Positions 7,367 through 14,617 of a DNA stretch of 39,017 nt are shown here, one piece after another. Below the pieces are notes generated by a model. It was not told the DNA's origin, made no database searches, and was given only the letters and a program-made list of their open reading frames with translations. Positions within the stretch are counted from its first letter, which is position 1, and every line of letters begins with the position of its first letter. The stretch spans positions 1-39,017 of IMG/VR virus record IMGVR_UViG_3300025131_004374. One strand, 5' to 3'. The stretch is from a virus. The position numbers and the translations under genes were made by a program.

Positions 7367-7555
7367 TTACCCTCTCGTTTCCAGCTTCGGCGGCCACATG
7401 TTAGACCTCATCGTCGCCTCAAACTGCGGGCACGGGTCGGTGGGGTTGAGCTCCAGGCGCTTGGTGCAGTCCACTGCCCGGCGCACGAGCTCGCCCGGCT
7501 CGGTTGGCCGGTTGACCTTGACCCTGCGGTGTAGGCATTTGAGGCAGTTAGTCAT
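7367..7555 (-). CDS. Small Cys-containing unknown protein
   Basis: A 62-residue protein with CLKCLHRR at the N-terminus and two further Cys (DCTKRL, DPCPQF), a spacing that could bind zinc. GGAG stands 7 bases before the ATG. Function unknown. About 60 bp separate it from the radical SAM gene. Confidence 0.55.
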   Translation of the reverse strand: MTNCLKCLHRRVKVNRPTEPGELVRRAVDCTKRLELNPTDPCPQFEATMRSNMWPPKLETRG

Positions 7556-7598
7556 TTCACATCTCCGGCTTGGTGAACTCGTCTCTCTCGACCATGAG

Positions 7599-8282
7599 TC
7601 ACTCCCCTGCCCTCACAATTCCGCTACCATGATCGACCACTGGCCTCACCCGCTCATCATTGACCTCGGTCGTCCTCTCGGGCCTCAACGCCCGGCACTC
7701 TCGCTGCCACTGCCAGAACCGGGTCTTGGAGACCCTGTCCTTGTGCGCGCCCTCGTACCGCTGTCCCGTTCTGCGTTGCCTCTTGCCCAACTCCTGGCCA
7801 CGGGGGCAGGCGCATGGCATCATGGCGTGGATGCATAGGCCGTCTCCCTGTGGCACGGGCACGTTCTCCAACTCGGGAACAGCCTTGGGGAACCGTTTCA
7901 CGGTCTTGGGTCCAAAAACCTCTGGTAGCCGCTCTGTTCTGGCCCTGGCGAGCTTCACGAGGTTGCCATGCTCGTTCTCAACGCGGACCAGGCAGACCCA
8001 CACAGCGCCCTCGTCCTCGCAGTGCTGGCAGTTGGTTTGCGGGGCTGCGCCTTCGCGCTTGGCCTGCTTCTCGTAGCGGGCTCGCACCGCGTCAGGAGCT
8101 GGGAAGTTGTACTCGTCGTCGGGGTCGTGGAGTTCCTCAACGATGGACAGGAACCGATCCCAGTCCACCTCAACCGCGTTGATCCAGCGACCATAGGCGC
8201 GGATGCGGTCGCTCCAGTGCGGCGGGGTGCCTGAGCGGGAAGACATGGCGTAGTCTTGGATCATGGCTGTCGTGGCTCTCAC
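7599..8282 (-). CDS. Unknown phage protein with Cys-rich centre
   Basis: A 227-residue protein. The GTG start was chosen because it overlaps the upstream stop (GTGA) and follows GGGAGGTGGGGA; two in-frame ATGs 6 and 12 codons later lack ribosome sites. The centre has CQHCEDEG and, further on, CACPRG, a pattern like the zinc knuckles of phage replication accessory proteins. The C-terminal part is basic and helical. It sits among replication and zinc-binding genes. Function unknown. Confidence 0.65.
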   Translation of the reverse strand: MRATTAMIQDYAMSSRSGTPPHWSDRIRAYGRWINAVEVDWDRFLSIVEELHDPDDEYNFPAPDAVRARYEKQAKREGAAPQTNCQHCEDEGAVWVCLVRVENEHGNLVKLARARTERLPEVFGPKTVKRFPKAVPELENVPVPQGDGLCIHAMMPCACPRGQELGKRQRRTGQRYEGAHKDRVSKTRFWQWQRECRALRPERTTEVNDERVRPVVDHGSGIVRAGE

Positions 8283-8638
8283 TCCCCACCTCCCGGTCCC
8301 TTGACCTCGGCCCACTTATCCCAAGATTCAACATACGCCGACAGTCGGGGAGCAGTGATAGCAACTCGACTGCTGGATACATCCGGTGTATGTCCCTTGT
8401 GCCACTCGATGACCTCTTGGGTGGGCTGGAGGCGGACGAGGTTGGCGACTTGGGTGTTCCAGGCTTCGACGTTCTGTGACTCCAAATGCGAATGTCGTAA
8501 CGCACACTCCGACACATCGACCGAACAGAACCGTTTAGGGCCGGGTGCGTCATGTGACCACAGCATACCAAATGGACCGGGGGCATACACGAACCCGGCC
8601 CCACACAACGGACACGGCAGCGGTTTCGGTGTGGTCAT
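8279..8638 (-). CDS. Lar-like zinc-ribbon protein
   Basis: A 119-residue protein beginning MTTPKPLPCPLCGAGF, the typical opening of restriction-alleviation Lar-family zinc ribbons, with later Cys in FCSVDVSECALRH and a NVEAWNTQ motif like the EAWNxR end of that family. Lar proteins of lambda-like phages moderate host type I restriction; many homologues are only similar in the zinc ribbon, so the function is tentative. The ATG lies 1 bp after the upstream stop. Confidence 0.6.
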   Translation of the reverse strand: MTTPKPLPCPLCGAGFVYAPGPFGMLWSHDAPGPKRFCSVDVSECALRHSHLESQNVEAWNTQVANLVRLQPTQEVIEWHKGHTPDVSSSRVAITAPRLSAYVESWDKWAEVKGPGGGE

Positions 8639-8639
8639 G

Positions 8640-8921
8640 TCACAGCTCCTCTGCTGGCACCGGCTCATACGTCTGCACGAAGATGTCAGGCTTGCACGGG
8701 TAGAACTCACCCGCCACGCCCTGGATGATCCAATCACCTGCCGACGCCGTGTGATCACCTTCGAGCGTTGGGATCACGAGGATACCTGTTGTCATATTAT
8801 GACCATGAGGAGCAAACCTTGCACCAGGAATATCAAACAGGGTCAGGATCTGTTCAGCTCCTACTTCGGTGCCATCGAAGTTCGTTGCCTCAATCACTAC
8901 TGGCTTCTTGCGGAATTTCAT
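8640..8921 (-). CDS. Small conserved-type phage protein (KKPVVIEA)
   Basis: A 93-residue protein starting MKFRKKPVVIEA and containing GDWIIQGVAGEFYPCKPDIF. This is a frequent small protein in tailed phages, annotated only as a phage protein, with a compact beta-rich fold. The role is unknown. Start set at the ATG with an AGGA element upstream; an in-frame extension to 9143 lacks support. Confidence 0.75.
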   Translation of the reverse strand: MKFRKKPVVIEATNFDGTEVGAEQILTLFDIPGARFAPHGHNMTTGILVIPTLEGDHTASAGDWIIQGVAGEFYPCKPDIFVQTYEPVPAEEL

Positions 8922-8952
8922 TCTGGATGTGTCCTGTTGTACTCGGCCATGG

Positions 8953-9153
8953 TCACAAAGTACGCAAGAATTCCCTGCGCTGGTCCGGTGTGAGGCGAGC
9001 GTGAGCCCGTTCACACTCCAGCCGCTCACACTCAGCGTGAACAAACTCCTCGTCTGGAGCGGCTTCACCTGGCCACCTGAACGGGTGCGGGAACTTGTCT
9101 GCGCCGGGTTCTCCACACAGTCCACAGATGTCTTGCTGGTCAAGGTTGGTCAT
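8953..9153 (-). CDS. Small zinc-finger protein
   Basis: A 66-residue protein with CGLCGEPG near the start and HAECERLECERAH later, giving a Cys4 or Cys3His site. The start overlaps the replication-type gene stop as ATGA. Similar small HNH/zinc-ribbon phage proteins are common. Function unknown. Confidence 0.65.
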   Translation of the reverse strand: MTNLDQQDICGLCGEPGADKFPHPFRWPGEAAPDEEFVHAECERLECERAHARLTPDQRREFLRTL

Positions 9154-9938
9154 AGCGGTAACCCCAGTTTGGTTCGCTCATCGTCGCGGTCCTTGGCCTT
9201 CTGCGCATTGAGCGCGACAACCGAAGCCTCATTCTCCGCGTCGGTGGCCTTCCTCGGTCCCATGATGGGGTCTATCTCGGGGGTGGCCTTGGCCTTCAAT
9301 TCTTCAATACGCTTTTCGACGCTCTCTGGAAACAGTCCCTGCCATCCGGCTGTGATGGAATCATGAATGGCTTGGATGGCGACTGCCACGTCATGCTTGG
9401 CGAGCTTGCGCAGTTGGAACACCTTGGTGCTGGCGGTGATCGTCTTCTTCTTCTCGCGGCGAAACGTCTCCCAGTGGTCCCAAGCCTCTTGGAATTCTGG
9501 GGTGTCCAGACAGGTATCTATCTTATTATCCCTTAGATACTTTTCACTTATAGTCTTAGGCGGACATATCTGTCCGGGGTCCCCTACCAATTCTGTCCGG
9601 GGTCCCTTGCCACTTTTGGTACCCCTGCCAATTCTGTCACCCCTACCAGATGTGTCCGGGGTTATGTCAGGGAACGTGAACTTGGTCGTCTGTCCACGTC
9701 TGGCCTTTGCCTTGAGCAATCCGCGCTTCACCAGCGTTAGGACTTCGCGCCTCACTTGGCGGTCAGACTTGCCGATGTCCCTTCCGAGCTTGTCCATGGA
9801 AGGCCACGCTGTACCGGAGTCATTCTCCGCGTACAATCTGAGACGTCCATAGGCAAGTTTGGCAAGACTCGACAGCGTCCGGTCCTCCAGTATGTGAAGC
9901 GGGATCTTCACGTAAGGCACAATCTCATCTGTTGACAC
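9150..9938 (-). CDS. Winged-helix replication-type protein
   Basis: A 262-residue protein starting at GTG with GGAG 7 bases upstream. Residues 1-90 form a helix-turn-helix/winged-helix domain of the kind in phage and plasmid replication initiators (SLAKLAYGRLRLYAEND, then SDRQVRREVLTLVKRGLL). A Gly/Arg/Lys-rich linker follows, then a helical C-terminal domain with EAWDHWETFRREKKK. This layout matches phage O-like or DnaD-like proteins that bind the origin and load helicase; no helicase gene is recognised nearby, so the host one may be recruited. The role is inferred. Confidence 0.65.
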   Translation of the reverse strand: MSTDEIVPYVKIPLHILEDRTLSSLAKLAYGRLRLYAENDSGTAWPSMDKLGRDIGKSDRQVRREVLTLVKRGLLKAKARRGQTTKFTFPDITPDTSGRGDRIGRGTKSGKGPRTELVGDPGQICPPKTISEKYLRDNKIDTCLDTPEFQEAWDHWETFRREKKKTITASTKVFQLRKLAKHDVAVAIQAIHDSITAGWQGLFPESVEKRIEELKAKATPEIDPIMGPRKATDAENEASVVALNAQKAKDRDDERTKLGLPL

Positions 9939-9939
9939 T

Positions 9940-10149
9940 TCATGTCTCCATCCCCGGCCACAGGTACTTGACCGTCACCCCGAGCGCGTCAGCGATCATG
10001 TCGCGTGTGACGACTGTAGGAACCACTCGCTTGTTCAGAACTGCGGTAATGGTTCCCCGGCTCAGACCGGTGCGGCGCGCAAGCTCCGTCCCGGTGATTC
10101 CCCGCGCCGCCAACGCCGACGCCATCTTTGCATTTCGTTGTCTAGCCAT
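9940..10149 (-). CDS. Cro/CI-like HTH repressor
   Basis: A 69-residue protein carrying a complete XRE-type helix-turn-helix (GTELARRTGLSRGTITAVLNKR) and little else, the size of Cro-like proteins. The ATG start was preferred over an upstream GTG because GAGG stands 6 bases before it. It lies directly behind a promoter whose -10 region is a perfect inverted repeat, so it probably represses itself. There is no cleavage domain and no integrase, so lysogeny control is not established. Confidence 0.8.
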   Translation of the reverse strand: MARQRNAKMASALAARGITGTELARRTGLSRGTITAVLNKRVVPTVVTRDMIADALGVTVKYLWPGMET

Positions 10150-10175
10150 CGGCTTCCTCACTTTCCATGTGTGTA

Positions 10176-10196
10176 GTACATGTGTACACGGTACAC
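10176..10196. promoter_or_regulatory. Operator-like inverted repeats
   Basis: GTGTAC-ACG-GTACAC at 10182-10196 is a perfect inverted repeat, and GTACA-TG-TGTAC at 10176-10187 overlaps it. The two half-site pairs share the GTAC core, suggesting cooperative or alternative binding by the HTH protein encoded immediately downstream. Confidence 0.6.
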
Positions 10197-10216
10197 GGGG
10201 CCTGCGGGGGTGTCAA
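10188..10216 (-). promoter_or_regulatory. Sigma-70-type promoter of the repressor gene
   Basis: On the minus strand TTGACA (10211-10216) is followed 17 bases later by TACCGT (10188-10193). The -35 is perfect and the -10 is weak. The operator inverted repeat covers the -10. Confidence 0.55.
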
Positions 10217-10286
10217 GAGCGGGTGCTGTAAATCACTTCACTCCTCCAATCTCAGAAAGCAGAACGTCGAAAGCGACTGCTGCCAC

Positions 10287-10697
10287 TCACGCGGGCTTCG
10301 CTGTGTTCTCGGCATGCCATGCGAAATGGCACTTCTTGCAGAGCCACCGGACATCGAGCGGTTTGGAGTAGTCATCGTGGTGGCCATGTACGATGGTAGC
10401 GCCGTTCTTGCAGTGGCCAGACGCACCACACGATTGACACTTGTCCGGCCGTTGCAAGACGCCTTTGTGTAGCGCGACCTCTGCAAGGTTTTGCGCTCTA
10501 TCGCTTGCCCTTGATCCGTTACGCCAGAAGTGATTATCCTTCCCCGTGCGCTCTTGCGGACGGAGCTTAATTCTCCGACGCAAGGCGTACCAGATGCTGT
10601 TGTGGTGCTTCCCGAGGAACTTGGCAATGTCTCGGCAAGACATGCCTGCCTGGTAGAGTTCGACGGCCTTGGAGTAGTCTTTTCGTGGTGCGCCCAT
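10287..10697 (-). CDS. HNH-like zinc protein with HTH
   Basis: A 136-residue protein. The N-terminal half has a helix-turn-helix of the resolvase/homeodomain-like type (SCRDIAKFLGKHHNSIWYALRR at about 19-40). The C-terminal half has CQSCG, VHGHHDDYSKPLDVRWLC, CHFAWH, the His/Cys pattern of small HNH-fold proteins of phages. It may be an HNH homing-type nuclease or a DNA-binding derivative. AGGAGGT precedes the ATG, and a near-consensus promoter lies 20-50 bp upstream. It is transcribed on its own promoter at the front of the repressor segment. Confidence 0.7.
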   Translation of the reverse strand: MGAPRKDYSKAVELYQAGMSCRDIAKFLGKHHNSIWYALRRRIKLRPQERTGKDNHFWRNGSRASDRAQNLAEVALHKGVLQRPDKCQSCGASGHCKNGATIVHGHHDDYSKPLDVRWLCKKCHFAWHAENTAKPA

Positions 10698-10719
10698 AGT
10701 GACCTCCTGTATATAGGAC

Positions 10720-10748
10720 ACTATACCAAACATTGGACACGCTGTCAA
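10720..10748 (-). promoter_or_regulatory. Strong sigma-70-type promoter
   Basis: TTGACA (10743-10748) and TATAGT (10720-10725) on the minus strand are 17 bases apart, one mismatch from consensus in total six-mers. It overlaps the end of the cytosine methyltransferase gene and drives the HNH-like gene and probably genes beyond. GGACAC occurs twice around the -10, a possible operator. Confidence 0.75.
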
Positions 10749-11461
10749 GTGTTGGTGTCCATCAACAGTCGCCATGCGAGCGCCGCCACTGCTGGAACTT
10801 GGCCGTTGCCACAGGCGCCGTTGCGTTCGTCCAGCCGATCGGCCACCCCATCATCACCTCGCTCAATCTCGGCCATGGTTTCCGCCCGCCAAGATACTCG
10901 TCTAAATTGCTCCTGTAGGTCGCACTCCCCTTTGCCCCTCTGTTCGGTCCTGGCATGTAGACTGTTTTGCATGTCGGCACATAACCACAGCCTGTCTCTC
11001 TTATGGGCTGCACCAACATCGACCGCGCCCACAACTCCCCACCTCGCATCATACCCCAGCGCGGAAAGGTCTCCGAGAACTCTTCCAAGCCCCCGGCTAG
11101 TAAGCATTGGCGAGTTCTCCACGAACACGTGTCGTGGTTGTACCTCGCCAACGATCCGCGCCATCTCGGACCACAGTCCGGACTGGGCTCCGTCGATTCC
11201 TGCTCCCTTTCCTGCTGCCGAAATGTCGGTGCAGGGAAATCCCCCACTGACGACATCGACGCTTCCTTTCCATGGCTTGCCGTCGAAGGTCCGCACGTCA
11301 TCCCAGATCGGGAAGGGCTCAAGGATTCCGTCCCGTTGTCGGGCAAGGAGGATGCTTCGGCAGTAGGGATCAATCTCGACAGCACAGACGGTGCGCCATC
11401 CAAGCAACAGCCCTCCCAGGATGCCTCCGCCCCCTCCAGCAAATAGTGCCAACTCATTCAC
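10745..11461 (-). CDS. DNA (cytosine-5) methyltransferase, short phage type
   Basis: A 238-residue enzyme that would place a methyl group on C5 of cytosine in a DNA sequence. Motif I is LALFAGGGGG (4-13), the catalytic Pro-Cys is at 76-77 (GGFPCTDIS), motif VI ENS is at 115-117, motif VIII HKRDR is at 153-157, and motif IX/X GNGQVPAVAALAW is at 218-230. The target-recognition region is very small, as in other short phage enzymes. The start is GTG overlapping the upstream stop (GTGA) with GGGGGGA before it. Self-methylation against host restriction is the likely role. Another 231-codon frame runs through nearly the whole gene. Confidence 0.88.
   Translation of the reverse strand: MNELALFAGGGGGILGGLLLGWRTVCAVEIDPYCRSILLARQRDGILEPFPIWDDVRTFDGKPWKGSVDVVSGGFPCTDISAAGKGAGIDGAQSGLWSEMARIVGEVQPRHVFVENSPMLTSRGLGRVLGDLSALGYDARWGVVGAVDVGAAHKRDRLWLCADMQNSLHARTEQRGKGECDLQEQFRRVSWRAETMAEIERGDDGVADRLDERNGACGNGQVPAVAALAWRLLMDTNT
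10762..11457 (-). other. Long overlapping frame inside the methyltransferase gene
   Basis: A 231-codon open frame (starts MSWHYLLEGAEASWEG) begins 4 bases inside the methyltransferase gene and ends 17 bases before its stop. From memory, proteins opening MSWHY and containing FSETxPRWGMM and MGWPIGWT are annotated in other phages, always matching this alternative frame of short cytosine methyltransferases. It may be a conserved shadow of the enzyme or an overprinted gene. It shares the upstream GGGGGGA site with the enzyme start. Confidence 0.35.
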
Positions 11462-11823
11462 TCCCCCCACCGCACCCGAGAGGCAGACTCGATGGCCTTG
11501 CGCTTGGTGTTGCACGTCTCCCACTCGATGCCGCAGCAGTTCCAGGCAACCCAGTAGCCGGACCCGGACCCGTGCCCGCTCACCATACCACACTCCCCAT
11601 CCCCGCACTTCGGACACTTGGGGAGCTTCTGCACGGGCGCGGCTGGGGTCTTGAGTTCCTCGGGGGTTAGGGGGCGCCAATACTTCCAACAATCGGGGTT
11701 GTCCCTAACCCATACCGCAGTGCGTGGCCAATGACCAACCCCGTGGTCGGGGTCTTCAACGATTACCACCCCATCCCCCTCGGGAGGCTGGTCCTTGCAC
11801 GAGTACCATGTATGCTCACTCAC
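11458..11823 (-). CDS. DUF551-like plus Lar-like zinc-ribbon protein
   Basis: A 121-residue protein starting at GTG after a purine-rich site. Residues 5-55 resemble the DUF551 motif (WYSCKDQPPEGDGVVIV ... YWRPLTPEE). Residues 70-115 form a zinc ribbon (CPKCGDGECG ... WNCCGIEW) followed by AIESASRVRW, the layout of Lar-type proteins. Both parts are common in phage early regions. Restriction alleviation is possible but unproven. Confidence 0.65.
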   Translation of the reverse strand: MSEHTWYSCKDQPPEGDGVVIVEDPDHGVGHWPRTAVWVRDNPDCWKYWRPLTPEELKTPAAPVQKLPKCPKCGDGECGMVSGHGSGSGYWVAWNCCGIEWETCNTKRKAIESASRVRWGE

Positions 11824-12007
11824 GCTCTCTCTCCCTCTTGTGCCTCTCGGCTCTCTCCACGTATTGCACCGCATTGCGCCAGTTCTTGACCCCGCTAGCC
11901 TGAAACGCCTCGTCCAGGGGCATGCACTCGGCCTGGATGCACACGCGCTCTAGTAGATCGTAGTCCCAGATCCGCTCGGCTATCTCGGGGATGGGCTCGG
12001 GGTCCAT
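11816..12007 (-). CDS. Small unknown helical protein
   Basis: A 63-residue protein starting MDPEPIPEIAERIWDYD and ending in a charged RERERE tail; mainly helical and acidic at first, basic at the end. The start is uncertain: a longer version would begin at 12088. It overlaps the downstream gene by 8 bp and the upstream zinc-finger frame by about 110 bp. No family recognised. Confidence 0.5.
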   Translation of the reverse strand: MDPEPIPEIAERIWDYDLLERVCIQAECMPLDEAFQASGVKNWRNAVQYVERAERHKRERERE

Positions 12008-12191
12008 CAGAGGATGTCCTCGTGCTCTCGGACCATGTCCCGTTTCCAATTCTGGTATCATTACTCTGCTTGTATACCTTGCGGTCATCGGAGTGCCTAT
12101 GCTCAGTCATACACCGCACAATGTCCTCTCTGCTCGTGGAGAGCCTTCCGCACCGGTTGCAGTACCATGCGAGTCGTTGCGTCGGTTCCAT
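11895..12191 (-). CDS. Small zinc-finger protein, uncertain C-terminus
   Basis: A 98-codon frame with a strong ribosome site (GGGAGGGG) and an N-terminal Cys-x2-Cys-x12-Cys-x3-His motif (WYCNRCGRLS ... VRCMTEH). The last 37 codons overlap the next gene in another frame and read as low-complexity Arg/Pro/Ser, so the true protein may be shorter or the pair may be joined by a frameshift. The N-terminal half is the convincing part. Confidence 0.45.
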   Translation of the reverse strand: MEPTQRLAWYCNRCGRLSTSREDIVRCMTEHRHSDDRKVYKQSNDTRIGNGTWSESTRTSSDGPRAHPRDSRADLGLRSTRARVHPGRVHAPGRGVSG

Positions 12192-12194
12192 CCC

Positions 12195-12344
12195 TCACCC
12201 CTCCCAAGTACTACGAATCCCACCAGCGGCAATGGCACACAGCACCAACATGCCCAGGCAGGCACACGCGGGGCTCCGGTACCTGAATGCCAGGCCAGTC
12301 AGCCCAAGCCACACCATGCCGCCTGCGATCATCTTGAGGCACAT
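12195..12344 (-). CDS. Small hydrophobic membrane protein, 49 residues
   Basis: Starts MCLKMIAGGMVWLGL and ends GGIRSTWEG. Two hydrophobic stretches (residues 5-19 and 27-42) separated by FRYRSP suggest a hairpin membrane protein. GAGG stands 7 bases before the ATG. The start overlaps the upstream gene by 16 bp, and the stop lies 3 bases before the next ATG. A role such as superinfection exclusion or a small holin-like peptide is possible but not shown. Confidence 0.55.
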   Translation of the reverse strand: MCLKMIAGGMVWLGLTGLAFRYRSPACACLGMLVLCAIAAGGIRSTWEG

Positions 12345-12589
12345 TTGTCAGCCTCCGCATGTGCCCGCCGTTCCGCCGCCGTCGATGCTTCTGCCTCGCG
12401 TTCCATACTCTCAGCCCATGCAGTCATGCAGGCTATCGAGCAGAAGTGCAACTGGCGAGAGCCCCAATACTCGAACGGGTGGCCGGTCTCAACCTTGTAC
12501 CAACGCGGCAGGGGGCCAGGCTGGGCCAGGTCTAGTTTCACGGCTATGGTCTGACACGCATCACACTGCGTCTGTGCTGGTATTTTCAT
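12329..12589 (-). CDS. Small Cys-rich zinc protein
   Basis: An 86-residue protein with CDACQT and FCSIACMTAW, a Cys4 arrangement like MYM/TRASH-type zinc knuckles, then a charged Ala-rich helix. ATG was preferred to a GTG one codon earlier because GAGGAGG lies at a better distance. The start region overlaps the upstream stop. Function unknown. Confidence 0.65.
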   Translation of the reverse strand: MKIPAQTQCDACQTIAVKLDLAQPGPLPRWYKVETGHPFEYWGSRQLHFCSIACMTAWAESMEREAEASTAAERRAHAEADKCASR

Positions 12590-12804
12590 CACTCCTCCTC
12601 TAACATGCGGTCCAGTGACGCGTCTCTGTCTTTGCGGTACTGTTTGCGTTCTGCTTTCGAGAAAGCCCGTCCGCGTCTAAACATCTCGTCCCGCTCCTCC
12701 TTCTCGGTCACACGGGGAGGCGCGCTGACCCACACGGCAATGAAGAACATCGCCAGGAAGCCAGCACCGAACCACAGGAGATTGCCCAAGGTTGGCCAGG
12801 TCAT
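12589..12804 (-). CDS. Small inner-membrane protein
   Basis: A 71-residue protein with one N-terminal membrane helix (LLWFGAGFLAMFFIAVWV, about residues 9-26) and a highly charged cytoplasmic tail (KEERDEMFRRG ... RMLEEE). It overlaps the annealing-protein stop as ATGA. Role unknown; not an obvious holin since it has a single helix and long charged tail. Confidence 0.65.
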   Translation of the reverse strand: MTWPTLGNLLWFGAGFLAMFFIAVWVSAPPRVTEKEERDEMFRRGRAFSKAERKQYRKDRDASLDRMLEEE

Positions 12805-13760
12805 TGCTGGCCTCCCAGATCCGCCAACGCGGACACCTCGGCGCGGAATGCATCGTCCACCAGCAACTCCGCAGCGATGTCAGCCGGGATCTGTTTCACG
12901 CTCGTGTATGCCTTGCCCCGGTCACGCAGTGCGCGGACTACCAACTCAGGAGGACCGAGCGAGGACACGTCAGCATGCCAAGGCGGGTCGCATCTCGCCC
13001 AGGATTCTGAGCATGTGGGCTTGGGGTCCGTCGTTGTCGATGCCGGAGGACCACCCGGCACACGGGCCTCGGACACTGGCGGGGGCTGGGGGGCGTCGGT
13101 GACGGTGACGCTGGCTGCGTCGATGGTGATGGAGTCTCCAATCTCGCCATCTCGCACCTCGGTACTGGTGACGTCCTCAAAAAGCCACTTGCGTGCCTTC
13201 CTGATGGCTTTTCCCACGGCTTGGTCAACACTGCCCTCGTGGATGTTCTGCACCGGGATGTCGATGGCCTGCTCGTTCTCCTTGCCGTGCCACGTCCAGT
13301 AGATCATCACGGGCACGATGCCCTTCTTGCCGGCTGAGTCCATGCGAGTCACGCCGGGGACGATGGAGTAGGTCAGGTCGGGGATGTCGTGGAGCTTCTT
13401 GAAAAGACCCTCCTTGGTCACGTACATCTGACCCTTGATGATGTTGAACTGATTGCCGACCATGCCGAGGCCAGAGATCAGCGCGTGGGTCGCGCATTGC
13501 CTGACCACCGGCCAGTCGTACATGGGCTGGTTGTCCTTCTTGTCGGTCTTGAATCCGAGAGGCGTGCCAGCCAGTTTCGAGATGCTGTCCTTGATCTCTT
13601 CGGTGTTAAGCCACTTCTCGATCTCCCCGACGAGCTGTGCGGCCTGGATTGCCACAGCGAAATCCGCCTTGGTGCCAAAGACATCGAGTGCCTCGGCTTC
13701 CTTGCTCAGTCTTTCGATCGCGGTGATTGCCTCTTCGCGCTTTGCTACTTCGTTTGGCAT
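12801..13760 (-). CDS. Single-strand annealing recombinase-like protein
   Basis: A 319-residue protein. The central region (about residues 75-200) has GNQFNIIKGQMYVTKEG, then IHEGSVDQAVGKAIRKARKWLFE, which resembles phage RecT-type annealing proteins that promote pairing of single strands. The C-terminal part has a Pro/Thr-rich linker and a short helical end. It is encoded directly after a PD-(D/E)XK exonuclease, the standard partner. GGAGGTG precedes the chosen ATG. Family placement is from motif resemblance and context, so an Erf- or Rad52-type assignment is not excluded. Confidence 0.65.
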   Translation of the reverse strand: MPNEVAKREEAITAIERLSKEAEALDVFGTKADFAVAIQAAQLVGEIEKWLNTEEIKDSISKLAGTPLGFKTDKKDNQPMYDWPVVRQCATHALISGLGMVGNQFNIIKGQMYVTKEGLFKKLHDIPDLTYSIVPGVTRMDSAGKKGIVPVMIYWTWHGKENEQAIDIPVQNIHEGSVDQAVGKAIRKARKWLFEDVTSTEVRDGEIGDSITIDAASVTVTDAPQPPPVSEARVPGGPPASTTTDPKPTCSESWARCDPPWHADVSSLGPPELVVRALRDRGKAYTSVKQIPADIAAELLVDDAFRAEVSALADLGGQQ

Positions 13761-13762
13761 GT

Positions 13763-14554
13763 CTACACCTCCATACATCTGGTTATCGTTTGCACCCGGC
13801 AGAGTTCGCAAACCCCGCACCGGGTTGGACGTGGGTCGTCGTCTTGCATCATCTCGTGCATCTGCTGCACGGTCGCATATGCGTCCTTGAGAGCCTCAGA
13901 TAGTTTGTCCTCGTGCGTGAATCGGTAGATCGCCACGCCCGGGGGATCTTGCTTGGTACAGGCCACAATGGCGGGCTCTGCGGCATCAAAGCCTTCGTAG
14001 TTTTGGCGCAGGATGTCGCGGTACATGGCCATTTGCCAATGGTACTCATAGGCTTCGATCCAGTGCATCTTGCGCCAGCCATCACGAGTAGCCACCCAGT
14101 CCTCTTTGTCCAGTTCCGCGCAGGACTTCAAATCCGAGAACCACTTGCGGGTGTGATCGACGGCGTCAACCTTGCACCGGACGGGGATGCCGTTGAACTC
14201 GCCCGTCAACACCACCTCGTGCTCCCCCTCCAGCCGTTCCATTGCCAGGGGCTGGCGCTCGATGGCCCTGACCATGGCGTGGCAGTGGCGGAACGCGGCC
14301 TTGGGATCGCCCTTCTCGTGCCCGTACTTCTTGGATGCATTCAAGTACGTGTACTGAGGGTGCTTTGCGAGCCAGTCAGCGGCCTTCTCTGGCTCTAGCT
14401 TCAGGAGATGGAAGTAGGTGCCCTGATCCATGGGCTCGGTGGGCGGCCGCTTCCACAGGCCGCGCTTGCCCAGCAACCATGCCAGTTGGCACTCGCGGAA
14501 CAGTTTTCGCCCCGAGTTGCAGAACGCCGGTAGATCGTGGTAGGGGTCGCGCAT
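13763..14554 (-). CDS. PD-(D/E)XK exonuclease, RecE/YqaJ-like
   Basis: A 263-residue nuclease of the DUF3799/RecE-C-terminal kind. The core reads GIPVRCKVDAVDHTRK followed by WFSDLKSCAELDKE, giving the D and DLK catalytic elements, and YEYHWQMAMYRDIL carries the downstream QxxxY-like helix. The C-terminal CGVCELCRV may hold an iron-sulfur or zinc site. It would digest DNA ends to expose single strands for the annealing protein encoded 2 bp downstream. The second of two adjacent ATGs fits the GAGGAG spacing better. Confidence 0.78.
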   Translation of the reverse strand: MRDPYHDLPAFCNSGRKLFRECQLAWLLGKRGLWKRPPTEPMDQGTYFHLLKLEPEKAADWLAKHPQYTYLNASKKYGHEKGDPKAAFRHCHAMVRAIERQPLAMERLEGEHEVVLTGEFNGIPVRCKVDAVDHTRKWFSDLKSCAELDKEDWVATRDGWRKMHWIEAYEYHWQMAMYRDILRQNYEGFDAAEPAIVACTKQDPPGVAIYRFTHEDKLSEALKDAYATVQQMHEMMQDDDPRPTRCGVCELCRVQTITRCMEV

Positions 14555-14617
14555 CATACTCCTCTGGTGAATTAACCGCCATCTCGGCAGACCTGCCCGC
14601 CCGGCGGCATGGCTTGG

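Noticed and set aside
7558-7595. 12-codon frame on the minus strand before the gene at 7367
   Set aside because: It has a GGGGAG site but is too short to support as a gene without conservation data.
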